From positions 372,001 through 436,000 of the forward strand of contig NZ_RJAD01000002.1 of NCBI RefSeq assembly GCF_003999995.1: a DNA stretch of 64,000 nt. Direction: 5' to 3'. Both the position numbers and the translations under genes were made by a program. This document shows positions 19,749 to 28,733 of the stretch, in pieces. Within the stretch, counting starts at the first letter, position 1. Every line of letters starts with the position of its first letter. The notes below the pieces were generated by a model. The model was not told the DNA's origin. It saw only the letters and a program-made list of their open reading frames with translations, and searched no databases. This DNA comes from Microbacterium sulfonylureivorans (GTDB lineage Bacteria > Actinomycetota > Actinomycetes > Actinomycetales > Microbacteriaceae).

Positions 19749-20408
19749 ATGTCGAATCCACTGCGAACGCACGCGGCCGTCGCCGCGGGCGCGATCCTCT
19801 CGGTCGTCCTGCTCTTCGCCGGCTGCGCGGCACCCGTCGCGCAGGAAGGCCAGGGCGAGTCGAGCACCGCGCCGGCCGACGAAGCCGATGACGATGACGG
19901 CGGCCAGAGCGACGACGACGCTGACCAGGGCGACGACGGGGGCGATACCGACGGCGGTGAGGACCCCGAACAGGATCTCGTCCGCACCGGGCCCGTCGCG
20001 GAGTACGGCGGCCCGGCATACGGCGATCAGGGCGAAGCGGAGATCAACGACGACGGAACCTGGTGCAAGACGATCGCCGTGTTCTGGGGCGGCAGCGAAG
20101 CGGTGCCGGAGGGGGTGCGCTTCACCTTCGACGAGGCGGTGCCCGACCGTGCCGGTCTGGACGTCGAAGGCGGGGTGTGCGGCACGCGCAGCGCCGACCG
20201 GTCCTGTCTCGGGATGACCGTCGAGGCCAACGAGTCCGGGATCTTCTGCAGCGTCGTCGTGATCCCCGGACCGGAGTTCGCCGACGGGACCACCATCTCC
20301 TTCACCGGCACCCTGGAGTGCCCCACCGTGGAGATCTGCGACTCCGTCGTCGCCCGTGACGTCGAGCCGGGGCCGCCTCTGGTCGTGAACACGCCCGAGG
20401 GCGCGTGA
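19749..20408 (+). CDS. Acidic lipoprotein, function unknown
   Basis: 219 residues with a lipobox LLFAGC (Cys near residue 27) and GGAGGTG four bases before the ATG. After the Cys comes a low-complexity Asp/Gly linker of about 40 residues (residues 40-75), a type often used to span the cell wall. A globular beta-rich C-terminal domain follows with six Cys (TWCKTIAVFWGG, GVCGTRS, RSCLGM, GIFCSVVV, LECPTVEICDS), probably forming disulfides outside the cell. The stop overlaps the next membrane gene, so the two are probably produced together. No family recognised. Confidence 0.75.
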   Translation: MSNPLRTHAAVAAGAILSVVLLFAGCAAPVAQEGQGESSTAPADEADDDDGGQSDDDADQGDDGGDTDGGEDPEQDLVRTGPVAEYGGPAYGDQGEAEINDDGTWCKTIAVFWGGSEAVPEGVRFTFDEAVPDRAGLDVEGGVCGTRSADRSCLGMTVEANESGIFCSVVVIPGPEFADGTTISFTGTLECPTVEICDSVVARDVEPGPPLVVNTPEGA

Positions 20409-21385
20409 TGGCGCGTCTCGGTCCCCGCATCCGCGAGAAGCCCGTCGAGCCGCCTCCCGATACCTCCGCCGCCGCACCTGCCGCGCCGGAGCCCGGCCTC
20501 GGGTTCGAGAAGTGGATGGGTTTCCTCTCGTCCTTCGTCGCGCCCCTCACCCTCGTGACGGCGCTCCTCTTCTACTTCGGCTACGTCTCGACGCGCGAGT
20601 TCTTCCGGTACTTCGGCATCGACGTCGACATCATCGGACTGAGCTCGCAGGAGTTCGTGATGCGCAGCCCGGGTGCGCTGTTCATCCCGGTCATGGTGCT
20701 CCTGCTCCTCGCGGCGGGGTTCATCGTGGGGCACCGGGTCCTGCGCCGCTGGCTCGCGACGCAGCCGGTCCGAACGCAGCGCCGTGTGATCGGCGTGGTC
20801 GCATGGGTCGGCATCGGCTTCCTGCTCGCGGGGCTCCTGCTCGCGTTTCTGATCCCTGTGCTGGGGGGCTGGGCCTACGCACAGCTGCTCGCCCCGCTGT
20901 CGCTGGCGATCGGCGCCGGCCTCGCCGCGTATGCTGCGTCCACGGTGCGCGCCCTCGGCGGCACCGGGATCGGGCGCAGCGTTGTCGTACTGCTCGTGCT
21001 CGTGATGGTCGCGGGCACCTTCTGGTCGACGGCGACGATCGCCCAGTGGTGGGGGCTGGGCCAGGCCCGCGCGCTCGCCTCCGACCTGACCACTCTCCCC
21101 GCCGTCGTCCTCGACACGCAGGAACGGCTGTACCCGGGCAACGACGACATCACCTTCCGCCGGCTCGGGGACGCGGCATCCGATCCCGCCGAGGGAGAAG
21201 CACCTCCTTCGCCGACGTACGGCTACCGATACTTCGGGTTGCGACTGCTGGCGCAGGGCGGAGGGCGGCTGTACCTGGTGCCGGATCAGTGGTCGCCGGA
21301 TGCCTCGACCCTGGTCGTGCCGTACGACGACGTCCGGGTGAGGTTCCGGTTCGTCCCCGACGAGAACCCGCCGACCGACGGATGA
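20408..21385 (+). CDS. Multi-pass membrane protein, function unknown
   Basis: 325 residues from the ATG that overlaps the upstream stop by one base; a GTG directly before it (20405) is an equally possible start. The N-terminal cytoplasmic tail is Pro-rich. Four membrane segments follow near residues 38-58, 92-112, 133-158 and 160-215, and a soluble C-terminal third is predicted outside. The stretch FYFGYVSTREFFRYFGIDVDIIG resembles the first helix of a widespread actinobacterial membrane protein of unknown role. It probably works with the lipoprotein upstream. Confidence 0.72.
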   Translation: MARLGPRIREKPVEPPPDTSAAAPAAPEPGLGFEKWMGFLSSFVAPLTLVTALLFYFGYVSTREFFRYFGIDVDIIGLSSQEFVMRSPGALFIPVMVLLLLAAGFIVGHRVLRRWLATQPVRTQRRVIGVVAWVGIGFLLAGLLLAFLIPVLGGWAYAQLLAPLSLAIGAGLAAYAASTVRALGGTGIGRSVVVLLVLVMVAGTFWSTATIAQWWGLGQARALASDLTTLPAVVLDTQERLYPGNDDITFRRLGDAASDPAEGEAPPSPTYGYRYFGLRLLAQGGGRLYLVPDQWSPDASTLVVPYDDVRVRFRFVPDENPPTDG

Positions 21386-21431
21386 CGCATCCGCCGGAAT
21401 AGATCCGCGGCCCGGGGCGGTTGACCTCAGC

Positions 21432-22112
21432 ATGACGGACGCCATCAAGATCGACGTATGGAGCGACATCGCCTGCCCGTGGTGCTACATCGGCAAGCGG
21501 AATCTCGAGAAGGGGCTGGCTGCGGCATCCGCTGACGACGACGCCCCTGCCGTAGAGGTCGTGTTCCACTCGTTCGAGCTCTCGCCCGATACGCCCGTCG
21601 ACTTCGACGGCGGCGAGGCGGACTATCTGGCGACCCACAAGGGAGTCTCGTCCGCACAGGCGCAGCAGATGCTCGAGCGCGTGACCGGCGTCGCCGCCGA
21701 TGCGGGGCTGGAGTACCGATTCGACCTGCTCAAGCACACCAACACCGTCAAGGCGCACGAGCTCCTCCATTACGCGAAGGAGCAGGGTCGCCAGCACGAG
21801 CTCGCCGAGCGGCTCATGTCGGCGTACTTCACCGAGGGGCGCCACCTGGGTCAGGAGGACGAGCTCGTCTCCCTCGCCGCCGACGCCGGCCTCGACGCCG
21901 ACGCCGCCCGCGAAGCCCTTCGGACCGGCCGCTACCTCGACGCGGTGCGCGCCGATCAGGCGCAGGCCTCCGCCTACGGCATCAACGGCGTCCCGTTCTT
22001 CGTGATCGACGGCAAGTACGGCGTCTCCGGCGCCCAGCCCGCGGAGGCGTTCGCCGACATCGTCCGGCAGGTGTGGGCCGAGCACCGCGAGGACGCCCCG
22101 GTGGGCGCCTGA
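21432..22112 (+). CDS. DsbA family oxidoreductase (FrnE-like)
   Basis: 226-residue thioredoxin-fold protein of the FrnE branch of DsbA. The active site CPWC lies near residue 16 (SDIACPWCYIGKRNLEKGL), and the cis-Pro loop is GVPFFVIDGKYGVSGAQ near residue 186. An all-helical insertion lies between. No signal peptide, so it acts in the cytoplasm; FrnE-type proteins are linked to oxidative-stress protection and disulfide isomerisation. It converges on a glutathione peroxidase gene, another thiol-redox enzyme. Confidence 0.92.
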   Translation: MTDAIKIDVWSDIACPWCYIGKRNLEKGLAAASADDDAPAVEVVFHSFELSPDTPVDFDGGEADYLATHKGVSSAQAQQMLERVTGVAADAGLEYRFDLLKHTNTVKAHELLHYAKEQGRQHELAERLMSAYFTEGRHLGQEDELVSLAADAGLDADAAREALRTGRYLDAVRADQAQASAYGINGVPFFVIDGKYGVSGAQPAEAFADIVRQVWAEHREDAPVGA

Positions 22113-22126
22113 CCCCACACAGACGA

Positions 22127-22157
22127 AGAGACCCGTCGCGGACTGCGGCGGGTCTCT
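22127..22157. terminator. Bidirectional terminator between dsbA-like and gpx
   Basis: Inverted repeat of 13 positions with one mismatch (22127-22139 and 22145-22157), 5-base loop, in the 60-base gap between two convergent genes. Confidence 0.7.
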
Positions 22158-22172
22158 CGTGCGTGCGATGGA

Positions 22173-22676
22173 TCAGCGGGGGAGATTCTCCTCGATGACC
22201 TCGACGATCGCCGGGTCGTCGGGCTTGGTGTTCGGGCGGAAGCGGTGCACCTCGCCGGTGGGCGTGAGCACGAACTTCTCGAAGTTCCACTGGATGCGGC
22301 CGCCCTTGCCCTCGACGTCGTCCGCCTCCTTGAGCGCCTTGTAGAGGGGAGCCGCCTTGCCGCCGTTGACCTTCACCTTGTCGAACACGGGGAACGAGAC
22401 GCCCCACGTCATCGAGCAGTACTCGAGGATCTCGTCGATGGATCCGGGCTCCTGGCCCATGAACTGGTTGCACGGGAACCCGAGAACCGTGAAGCCCCGG
22501 TCGGCGTACGCGCGCTGAAGCTGCTCGAGCTGTTCGTACTGCGGAGTGAGGCCGCACTTGGATGCGACGTTGACGACGAGGACCACTTGATCGCTGTAGT
22601 CGGCGAGCGTCGCGGTACCGCCGTCGGCTGTCTGGAAGGGGATGCTGCGAAGGTCGGTCGCGGTAGCCTCGGTCAT
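22173..22676 (-). CDS. Glutathione peroxidase-type thiol peroxidase
   Basis: 167-residue GPx-fold peroxidase. The peroxidatic Cys is in NVASKCGLTPQY near residue 41, the conserved Gln is in FPCNQF and the Trp/Asn in IQWNFEKF. The Cys of FPCNQF is likely the resolving residue. In actinobacteria without glutathione, such Cys-GPx enzymes use thioredoxin, so it is probably a thioredoxin-dependent hydroperoxidase. ATG start; no operon partner. Confidence 0.93.
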   Translation of the reverse strand: MTEATATDLRSIPFQTADGGTATLADYSDQVVLVVNVASKCGLTPQYEQLEQLQRAYADRGFTVLGFPCNQFMGQEPGSIDEILEYCSMTWGVSFPVFDKVKVNGGKAAPLYKALKEADDVEGKGGRIQWNFEKFVLTPTGEVHRFRPNTKPDDPAIVEVIEENLPR

Positions 22677-22737
22677 TCACCCAGGCTAAGCCCTCGGGTT
22701 CAGCGAAGGGTCGGATTCCTCTGGGAGAATGGACGAC

Positions 22738-23904
22738 GTGACCACTGCCCTCGCACCCTCGCGCGCGCTGCGCATCGGGCCCATCGAACTCGATGCGCCC
22801 GTTGTCCTCGCGCCCATGGCGGGGATCACCAACACGGCCTTCCGTCGCCTCTGCCGCGAGTACGGCGCCGGTCTCTACGTGAGCGAGATGATCACGTCTC
22901 GCGCCCTCGTCGAGCGCAACGCGACGACGATGCGCCTCATCACGCACCACGAGTCCGAGAAGCCCCGTTCGATCCAGCTGTACGGCGTCGACCCTGCGAC
23001 CGTGGAGGGGGCCGTCCGCGTCCTCGTCGAGGAGGACCGCGCCGATCACATCGATCTGAACTTCGGATGCCCCGTCCCCAAGGTCACGCGCAAGGGCGGC
23101 GGTGCCGCACTGCCCTGGAAGATCGAGCTCTTCCGCGAGATCGTCACACGCGCCGCCGGGGCCGCCGGAGACATCCCGCTCACCATCAAGATGCGCAAGG
23201 GCATCGACACCGACCACCTCACGTACCTCGACGCCGGTCGCATCGCCGAGGACGCCGGCGTCGCCGCGGTCGCCCTTCACGCGCGTACGGCGGCGGAGTT
23301 CTACTCCGGCCAGGCCGATTGGTCCGCGATCGCGAAGCTCAAGGAGGTCGTCACGAGCGTTCCCGTCCTCGGCAACGGCGACATCTGGTCCGCGGAGGAC
23401 GCGCTTCGGATGATGACGGAGACGGGCTGCGACGGTGTGGTGGTAGGCCGCGGATGCCTTGGCCGCCCGTGGCTGTTCGGCGACCTCGCCCGTGCACTCG
23501 GCGGGCCGGGCGCGGCATCGGGTGCACCCGTCGACGCGACCCTCGCGTTCGTCGCCCAGGCGTTCCGCCGCCACGCCGAGCTGCTCGTGGAGTTCTTCGA
23601 AGACGAGGGCCGCGGCTGCCGCGACATCCGCAAGCACGTCGCCTGGTACTTCAAGGGCTACCCGGTCGGCGGCGACACCCGTGCGAAGCTGGCCACCGTG
23701 TCGAGCATCGCCGAGATCGACGAGCTCCTCGCCACGCTCGAGCTCGATGCGCCGTACCCCGGCGCCGCAGCCGAGGGTCAGCGGGGGCGCGCGGGAACCC
23801 CGAAGCGCCCCGCCCTGCCTGACGGCTGGCTCGATTCACGCGATCTCGGAGCCGAGGCATCCTGCGCCCTCGCCGAAGCGGAACTCGACCACAGTGGCGG
23901 CTGA
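22738..23904 (+). CDS. dusB: tRNA-dihydrouridine synthase DusB
   Basis: FMN enzyme that reduces uridines in the tRNA D-loop. The 388 residues show the flavin barrel start APMAGITNTAFRRL, the catalytic-Cys loop NFGCPVPKVTRKGGG near residue 106 and the FMN phosphate loop VVVGRGCLGRPW near 240. GTG at 22738 is preferred over the ATG nine bases upstream (22729). GGGAG is only one base from that ATG but at a good distance from the GTG, and homologues start close to TTALAPSRALRIGP. The GAGAAT at 22725-22730 could alternatively be a -10, making the GTG leaderless. The stop overlaps dgt by 11 bases. Confidence 0.93.
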   Translation: MTTALAPSRALRIGPIELDAPVVLAPMAGITNTAFRRLCREYGAGLYVSEMITSRALVERNATTMRLITHHESEKPRSIQLYGVDPATVEGAVRVLVEEDRADHIDLNFGCPVPKVTRKGGGAALPWKIELFREIVTRAAGAAGDIPLTIKMRKGIDTDHLTYLDAGRIAEDAGVAAVALHARTAAEFYSGQADWSAIAKLKEVVTSVPVLGNGDIWSAEDALRMMTETGCDGVVVGRGCLGRPWLFGDLARALGGPGAASGAPVDATLAFVAQAFRRHAELLVEFFEDEGRGCRDIRKHVAWYFKGYPVGGDTRAKLATVSSIAEIDELLATLELDAPYPGAAAEGQRGRAGTPKRPALPDGWLDSRDLGAEASCALAEAELDHSGG

Positions 23905-25234
23905 CGGCGCCGTCGCGGTGGGATTCGCGTCGGAGCGGCCGTCGGGCTATGACGACGCGGATGCCGCGCGCTTCCACGCGGAGCGGCACCGCTCGCAGCG
24001 CGACGACTTCGCCCGCGATCGCGCCCGGGTCCTGCACTCCGCAGCGCTGCGTCGCCTGGCGGCCAAGACGCAGGTGCTGAGCCCTGCGAGTCCGGCGGAC
24101 TTCGCCCGCAACAGGCTCACGCACTCGCTCGAAGTCGCACAGGTGGGCCGTGAACTCGCCACCGCGCTGCGCCTCGCGCCCGACGTGGTCGACACGGCGT
24201 GCCTCAGCCACGACCTCGGACACCCGCCGTTCGGGCACAACGGCGAGCGGGCGATGAACGAATGGGCCGAAGACATCGGCGGGTTCGAGGGCAACGCGCA
24301 GACCCTTCGCATCATCAGCCGCCTCGAGCCCAAAGTCGTCGACGACGACGGCCGCAGCTACGGGCTGAACCTCACCCGCGCCAGTCTTGACGCGACCTGC
24401 AAGTACCCCTGGACGGCGGATCATCCGCTTCCCGACCCGGGCGGCCGCCTGAAGTACGGCGTCTATCCGGACGACGAAGCGGTGTTCCGCTGGATGCGCG
24501 AGGGCGCCCCCGGACGCGTCCGCTGCATCGAGGCGGAGGTCATGGACCTCTCCGACGACATCGCCTATTCGGTGCACGACTTCGAGGACGCCGTCGTCAA
24601 CGGCTACCTCGATCCGGCGCGCCTCGCCGACGTCTCCGAGCATGCCGCGCTGCTGACCGCCATCCAGTCGTGGGTCGGCTTCGACTTCGCGCGCGACGAG
24701 CTCGAGGATGCCCTCTACCGCCTCATGCGGATGCCGGAATGGATCGCCTCGTTCGACGGAACCCGCGCGTCGCTCGCCCGGCTGAAGAACCTCACCTCCG
24801 ACCTCATCGGCCGGTTCGCGCGCGCCGCGACCACGGCCACCCGAGAGGCGTACGGGATGTCGGCGCTCACCCGGTATCGTGCGCACGTGGTCGTTCCGCG
24901 AGTCGTCGAAGCCGAGATGGCGGTGCTGAAGGGGATCATCGGCGCGGTCGTGGTGTCGATCGAAGGCCGCAAAGACCTCTACAAGGAGCAGCGACGCGTG
25001 CTGAAGCGGCTCGCGACGGCGCTGTGGGAGAGCCCCCACGAGCTGGACGCGCTCCACGCCGAGGACTTCGCCGCCGCAGGCGCGTCCGCCGCGCAGCGAC
25101 GGGTCATCGTCGACCAGGTCGCTAGTCTCACCGACCAGGCCGCGATCTCGTGGCACCGTCGCCTCGTCGGAGATCTGGATCCGGCATCCCTCGGTGTGTG
25201 GTCGCCGGGCGCGCGCTCGCCCGAGGGCCGCTGA
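23894..25234 (+). CDS. dgt: Deoxyguanosinetriphosphate triphosphohydrolase (HD family)
   Basis: HD-domain enzyme that removes triphosphate from dGTP or other dNTPs and so controls dNTP pools. The 446 residues include RVLHSAALRRLAAKTQV, NRLTHSLEVAQVGRE (first His) and LSHDLGHPPFGHNGE (HD pair) in the N-terminal third, then VMDLSDDIAYSVHDFED with a further metal ligand. Start is a GTG inside the end of dusB; the open frame further upstream is dusB shadow. The dusB-dgt-dnaG order is common in actinobacteria. Confidence 0.94.
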   Translation: MAADGAVAVGFASERPSGYDDADAARFHAERHRSQRDDFARDRARVLHSAALRRLAAKTQVLSPASPADFARNRLTHSLEVAQVGRELATALRLAPDVVDTACLSHDLGHPPFGHNGERAMNEWAEDIGGFEGNAQTLRIISRLEPKVVDDDGRSYGLNLTRASLDATCKYPWTADHPLPDPGGRLKYGVYPDDEAVFRWMREGAPGRVRCIEAEVMDLSDDIAYSVHDFEDAVVNGYLDPARLADVSEHAALLTAIQSWVGFDFARDELEDALYRLMRMPEWIASFDGTRASLARLKNLTSDLIGRFARAATTATREAYGMSALTRYRAHVVVPRVVEAEMAVLKGIIGAVVVSIEGRKDLYKEQRRVLKRLATALWESPHELDALHAEDFAAAGASAAQRRVIVDQVASLTDQAAISWHRRLVGDLDPASLGVWSPGARSPEGR

Positions 25235-27087
25235 TGGCGGGTCGCATCCGCCAGGCCGACGTCGAAGAGGTCAAGGCCCGCACGAACATCGCCGACATCA
25301 TCGGCGAGCGCGTCGCCCTCAAGAACGCCGGCGTCGGGGCCATGAAGGGCCTCTGCCCGTTCCATGACGAGCGCAGCCCCAGCTTCAACGTTCGCCCTCA
25401 GGCCGGCTTCTACCACTGCTTCGGGTGCGGCGAGTCGGGGGACGTCTACTCGTTCCTCACGAAGATGGACCACGTCTCGTTCAGCGAGGCCGTCGAGAAG
25501 CTGGCCGGACGGATCGGCTTCACCCTGCACTACGAAGACGGGGGAGCGGCGCCCGAACACACCGGACGGACGCGACTGTTCGCTGCGAACGCCGCTGCTG
25601 CGGAATTCTTCCGCGGACAGCTGCAGACGGGCGAGGCCGACACCGCCCGCAGGTTCCTCGGTGAGCGAGGGTTCGACGCCGGCGCCGCCGCACACTTCGG
25701 GGTCGGCTACGCGCCCAAGGGGTGGTCGGGCATGCACGCGGCGCTCAAGGCGCAGGGGTTCACCGACGAGGAGCTCACCACCTCCGGGCTCGTCTCGCAG
25801 GGCCAGCGCGGCGTCTACGACCGGTTCCGAGGTCGCGTGGTGTGGCCGATACGCGACGTCACCGGCCAGGTCATCGGCTTCGGCGCGCGACGCCTGTACG
25901 ACGACGACAAAGGCCCCAAGTACCTCAATACGCCCGAGACCACGATCTACAAGAAGGCCCAGGTGCTCTACGGGCTGGACCTCGCCAAGCGCGACATCTC
26001 CCGCGAGCACCGCGTGGTGGTCGTCGAGGGGTACACCGACGTGATGGCGTGCCACCTCGCCGGGATCACGACCGCGATCGCGACCTGCGGCACCGCCTTC
26101 GGCTCCGACCACATCACGGTGCTGCGTCGGGTGATGGGCGACGACTCGACGGCCGGCGAGGTAGTGTTCACGTTCGATCCGGATGCCGCGGGCCAGAAGG
26201 CGGCGCTGCGCGCCTTCGCCGACGCCAAGAGGTTCAATGCCCAGACGTACGTCGCGACCGGGCCGGAGGGACTGGATCCCTGCGACCTGCGCCTCCAGCG
26301 CGGCGACGGTGCCGTACGCGGTCTGATGGACGCGAAGGTGCCCATGGTCGAGTTCGTCCTCGATCAGCGGATCGCCGGATTCGATCTCGCCAGCGTGGAG
26401 GGCCGCGTGGGGGCGCTGCGGGCCTCCGCGCCGGTCGTCGCCGACCTCCGCGACGCCCTGCTGCAGCCCGAGTACATCCGGGTGCTCGCCCGCCGGCTCG
26501 GCATGGACACCGAGGACGTGCGACGTGAGGTGGAGCGCGCCGGCCGCGCCGCCGGAGGCAAGCGCGAGAGCACTCCGACCGCGCCCGCCGTGGAGGAAGG
26601 TCCCGGCGAGCCGCTCATGCGGGTGAGCGTCGCGTCGCTCCCGCGCACGGCCGATACGGCGCTCGAGCGGGACGCCGTGATGGGTCTGCTCCAATTCGGT
26701 CACCGGATGGATGCCGCGCTCGTCGCGCGCGCGCTCGACGTGCCGTTCCGGCTTCCCGCCCTCGAAGCGGTCCGGGTCGCGGTGCAGGGCAAGGACATGC
26801 AGCGGCCGGGCTGGGCCGTCGACGCCATCGGCGCCGTGCGCGAGCCGTATCGGTCCCTCGCCGCCGAGCTGCTCGCGTCGGACTTCCCCGCCCTCGGCGA
26901 CGCGGCCGCGGTCTCGTCCGCGTCGGACCTGGCTCGGCGCCTCGTGATCCGCGAGCTCGACGCGCGGAAGAACGAGCTGCTCGGCGCGATCCAGCGCGTT
27001 CCCCCGGCTTCGGAGGAGGGACGCGCGATACGGCTGCGCCTGAGGGAACTCGACGCCGAGCGGCAACGGCTCACGGCCGACACATGA
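25234..27087 (+). CDS. dnaG: DNA primase DnaG
   Basis: Replicative primase that synthesises RNA primers at the fork. The 617 residues have an N-terminal CHC2 zinc domain (CPFH near residue 40 and CFGC near 60). The TOPRIM core follows with VVVVEGYTDVMACHLAG near 265 and VFTFDPDAAGQKA near 310 (acidic metal ligands). A C-terminal helical domain for DnaB helicase contact ends the protein. The ATG overlaps the dgt stop by one base (TGATG), so translation is coupled. Confidence 0.97.
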   Translation: MAGRIRQADVEEVKARTNIADIIGERVALKNAGVGAMKGLCPFHDERSPSFNVRPQAGFYHCFGCGESGDVYSFLTKMDHVSFSEAVEKLAGRIGFTLHYEDGGAAPEHTGRTRLFAANAAAAEFFRGQLQTGEADTARRFLGERGFDAGAAAHFGVGYAPKGWSGMHAALKAQGFTDEELTTSGLVSQGQRGVYDRFRGRVVWPIRDVTGQVIGFGARRLYDDDKGPKYLNTPETTIYKKAQVLYGLDLAKRDISREHRVVVVEGYTDVMACHLAGITTAIATCGTAFGSDHITVLRRVMGDDSTAGEVVFTFDPDAAGQKAALRAFADAKRFNAQTYVATGPEGLDPCDLRLQRGDGAVRGLMDAKVPMVEFVLDQRIAGFDLASVEGRVGALRASAPVVADLRDALLQPEYIRVLARRLGMDTEDVRREVERAGRAAGGKRESTPTAPAVEEGPGEPLMRVSVASLPRTADTALERDAVMGLLQFGHRMDAALVARALDVPFRLPALEAVRVAVQGKDMQRPGWAVDAIGAVREPYRSLAAELLASDFPALGDAAAVSSASDLARRLVIRELDARKNELLGAIQRVPPASEEGRAIRLRLRELDAERQRLTADT

Positions 27088-27135
27088 CCCGGATCGCTGC
27101 TGGCGCGTGCGCCCCCGGCACGGCAGGATGAGGGC

Positions 27136-27924
27136 ATGCCTCGACGAAGAGCCGCCGATGTCGCCATACGCTCCGTAGATCTCTCGGTCGCGCGTGCCGG
27201 CCGAGGCGGCCCCGCACAGCGCGTCGTCGACGGCGTCTCGTTCACGTTGCCCCACGGCGCGACGCTCGCGGTGATGGGGCCGACCGGCTCGGGAAAGTCG
27301 AGCCTCGCCGCCGTGCTCGCGGGCGCCGACGAGAGTGGACTCGCCGTGGTCGGGGGCGACGCGATCGTCGAGGGCATCGGAGTGCGGCATCCCGGACGCG
27401 CACACCGCCTCCTCACCTATCTGACCGGCTACCTCCCGCAGTCGGCGGGCGCGAACCTCCCGGCCCGTCTCACCGTGGCCGACGTGATCGCCGAGCCGAT
27501 CACGAGCCGCGACCGGCGGGTGAATCAGCGTGCTCTGCAGATCCGCGTCGCAACGCTCCTCGACGAGATGATGCTGCCGCTGGGCACCGCGGCGAAGTAT
27601 CCGTACGAACTGAGCGCCGGCATGCGCCAGCGCGTGGCGTTCGCCCGCGCGCTCGTCCTCGAGCCGAAGGTGCTCATCGCCGACGAGCCGTTCTCGAACA
27701 TGGACATCGAAGTCCGCAAGGCCGCCCGCGACGCGATCATCCGCCGTCGCCGGGAGTACGGGATGTCGGCTCTCGTGGTGACCAACCAGGCGGACGTCGT
27801 GCGCGAGCTCGACGCCGACGTGCTGGTGCTCCGCGGCGGACACGCGATCGCGTACGGTCACGGCACGAACGACCTGCTGTGGACGCCGAGCGGGGAAGCG
27901 GACCGTCGGCTGGTGGCGTCCTGA
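27136..27924 (+). CDS. Orphan ABC ATPase
   Basis: 262-residue ABC-type nucleotide-binding domain. Walker A is GPTGSGKSS near residue 53, the Q-loop falls in LTGYLPQSAG, the signature is LSAGMRQRV (degenerate LSGGQ), Walker B is KVLIADEP, and the H-loop position holds Asn (VVTNQADV) rather than His. It is most like peptide/nickel-type (DppD/OppF) ATPases. No permease or binding protein lies next to it, so its partner is unknown or it has a non-transport role. The missing H-loop His and odd signature suggest weakened or specialised ATPase activity. Confidence 0.82.
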   Translation: MPRRRAADVAIRSVDLSVARAGRGGPAQRVVDGVSFTLPHGATLAVMGPTGSGKSSLAAVLAGADESGLAVVGGDAIVEGIGVRHPGRAHRLLTYLTGYLPQSAGANLPARLTVADVIAEPITSRDRRVNQRALQIRVATLLDEMMLPLGTAAKYPYELSAGMRQRVAFARALVLEPKVLIADEPFSNMDIEVRKAARDAIIRRRREYGMSALVVTNQADVVRELDADVLVLRGGHAIAYGHGTNDLLWTPSGEADRRLVAS

Positions 27925-27987
27925 CGTCACGAGCACACCTCAGCGTTTGCTAATATGGTGTGGTTGCCTGCGCGAGCGGGACAGCAT

Positions 27988-28060
27988 TCCTCCATAGCTC
28001 AATTGGCAGAGCAATCGGCTGTTAACCGATAGGTTCTTGGTTCGAGTCCAAGTGGGGGAG
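27988..28060 (+). tRNA. tRNA-Asn (GTT)
   Basis: 73-nt cloverleaf: 7-bp acceptor with one T-G pair, anticodon stem ATCGG/CCGAT with loop CTGTTAA, anticodon GTT at 28021-28023, T-arm with TTCGAGT, discriminator G. CCA is not encoded. A -10-like TAATAT about 30 bases upstream may be its promoter. Confidence 0.97.
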
Positions 28061-28061
28061 C

Positions 28062-28093
28062 GAACGGCCCCGGGCTCCACCCCGGGGCCGTTC
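28062..28093 (+). terminator. Terminator of tRNA-Asn
   Basis: Perfect 13-bp stem with 6-base loop starting one base after the tRNA, followed by TTCGTTCTT. Strong rho-independent terminator, also positioned to stop the minus-strand def transcript. Confidence 0.85.
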
Positions 28094-28124
28094 TTCGTTC
28101 TTCCGGGCAGAGCCAGGGGTGTGG

Positions 28125-28691
28125 TCAGGCGTCGATGTCGTCGACGCCGGGCGTCCAGGCGTGGCCCGGCCGGCCCCAGCCCCGCTTTCGCGCGATCTTC
28201 TGCGCCGTCTTCCAGTCGGTGTCGGAGAGACGGTCGACGTAGAGGATGCCGTCGAGGTGGTCGAACTCGTGCTGCATGATGCGCGCACGCCATCCGTCGA
28301 CCTCGATGCGCACCGGGGCCCCGTCGAGGTCGATCCCCGTCACCAGGACCTCTTCCGACCGTCGAAGGGGGAACCGCTCGCCGGGGAATGACAGGCAGCC
28401 CTCCGCCTCTTCGTCGGGGTCGGGATCGCCGGGCTCGAGCGGGCGCATCCAGAGCTCCGGGTTGATGATGACGCCGCGCCACGGGACGCCGTCGTCGTCG
28501 CTGTAGGAGTAGGTGTAGATCCGGAGCGGGACGCCGACCTGCGGGCCGGCGAGACCGACGCCCGGCGCGGCATCCATCGTCTCGAACATGTCCGCCACCA
28601 GCGTGCGGATCTCGTCCGTGATCTCTTCGACGACGCCGGCGGGGGCGTGGAGGACAGGGTCACCCATGATGCGAATCGGCAGAACGGCCAC
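28125..28691 (-). CDS. def: Peptide deformylase
   Basis: Fe/Zn metalloenzyme removing the formyl group from the N-terminal Met of new proteins. All three motifs are intact in 188 residues: GVGLAGPQVG near 44, EGCLSFPG near 95 (metal Cys) and HEFDH near 140 (two metal His plus catalytic Glu). Actinobacterial-type length. ATG start, monocistronic, convergent with tRNA-Asn. Confidence 0.96.
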   Translation of the reverse strand: MAVLPIRIMGDPVLHAPAGVVEEITDEIRTLVADMFETMDAAPGVGLAGPQVGVPLRIYTYSYSDDDGVPWRGVIINPELWMRPLEPGDPDPDEEAEGCLSFPGERFPLRRSEEVLVTGIDLDGAPVRIEVDGWRARIMQHEFDHLDGILYVDRLSDTDWKTAQKIARKRGWGRPGHAWTPGVDDIDA

Positions 28692-28733
28692 GCCTTGAGC
28701 CTACCGAGCGACGGCGGCGGCTAGTGTCGTCAT

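Noticed and set aside
24979..27936. 985-codon minus-strand open frame
   Set aside because: Antisense to dnaG and the ABC ATPase; a third-position GC artefact with Arg/Gly/Ala/Val/His-rich sequence and no domain.
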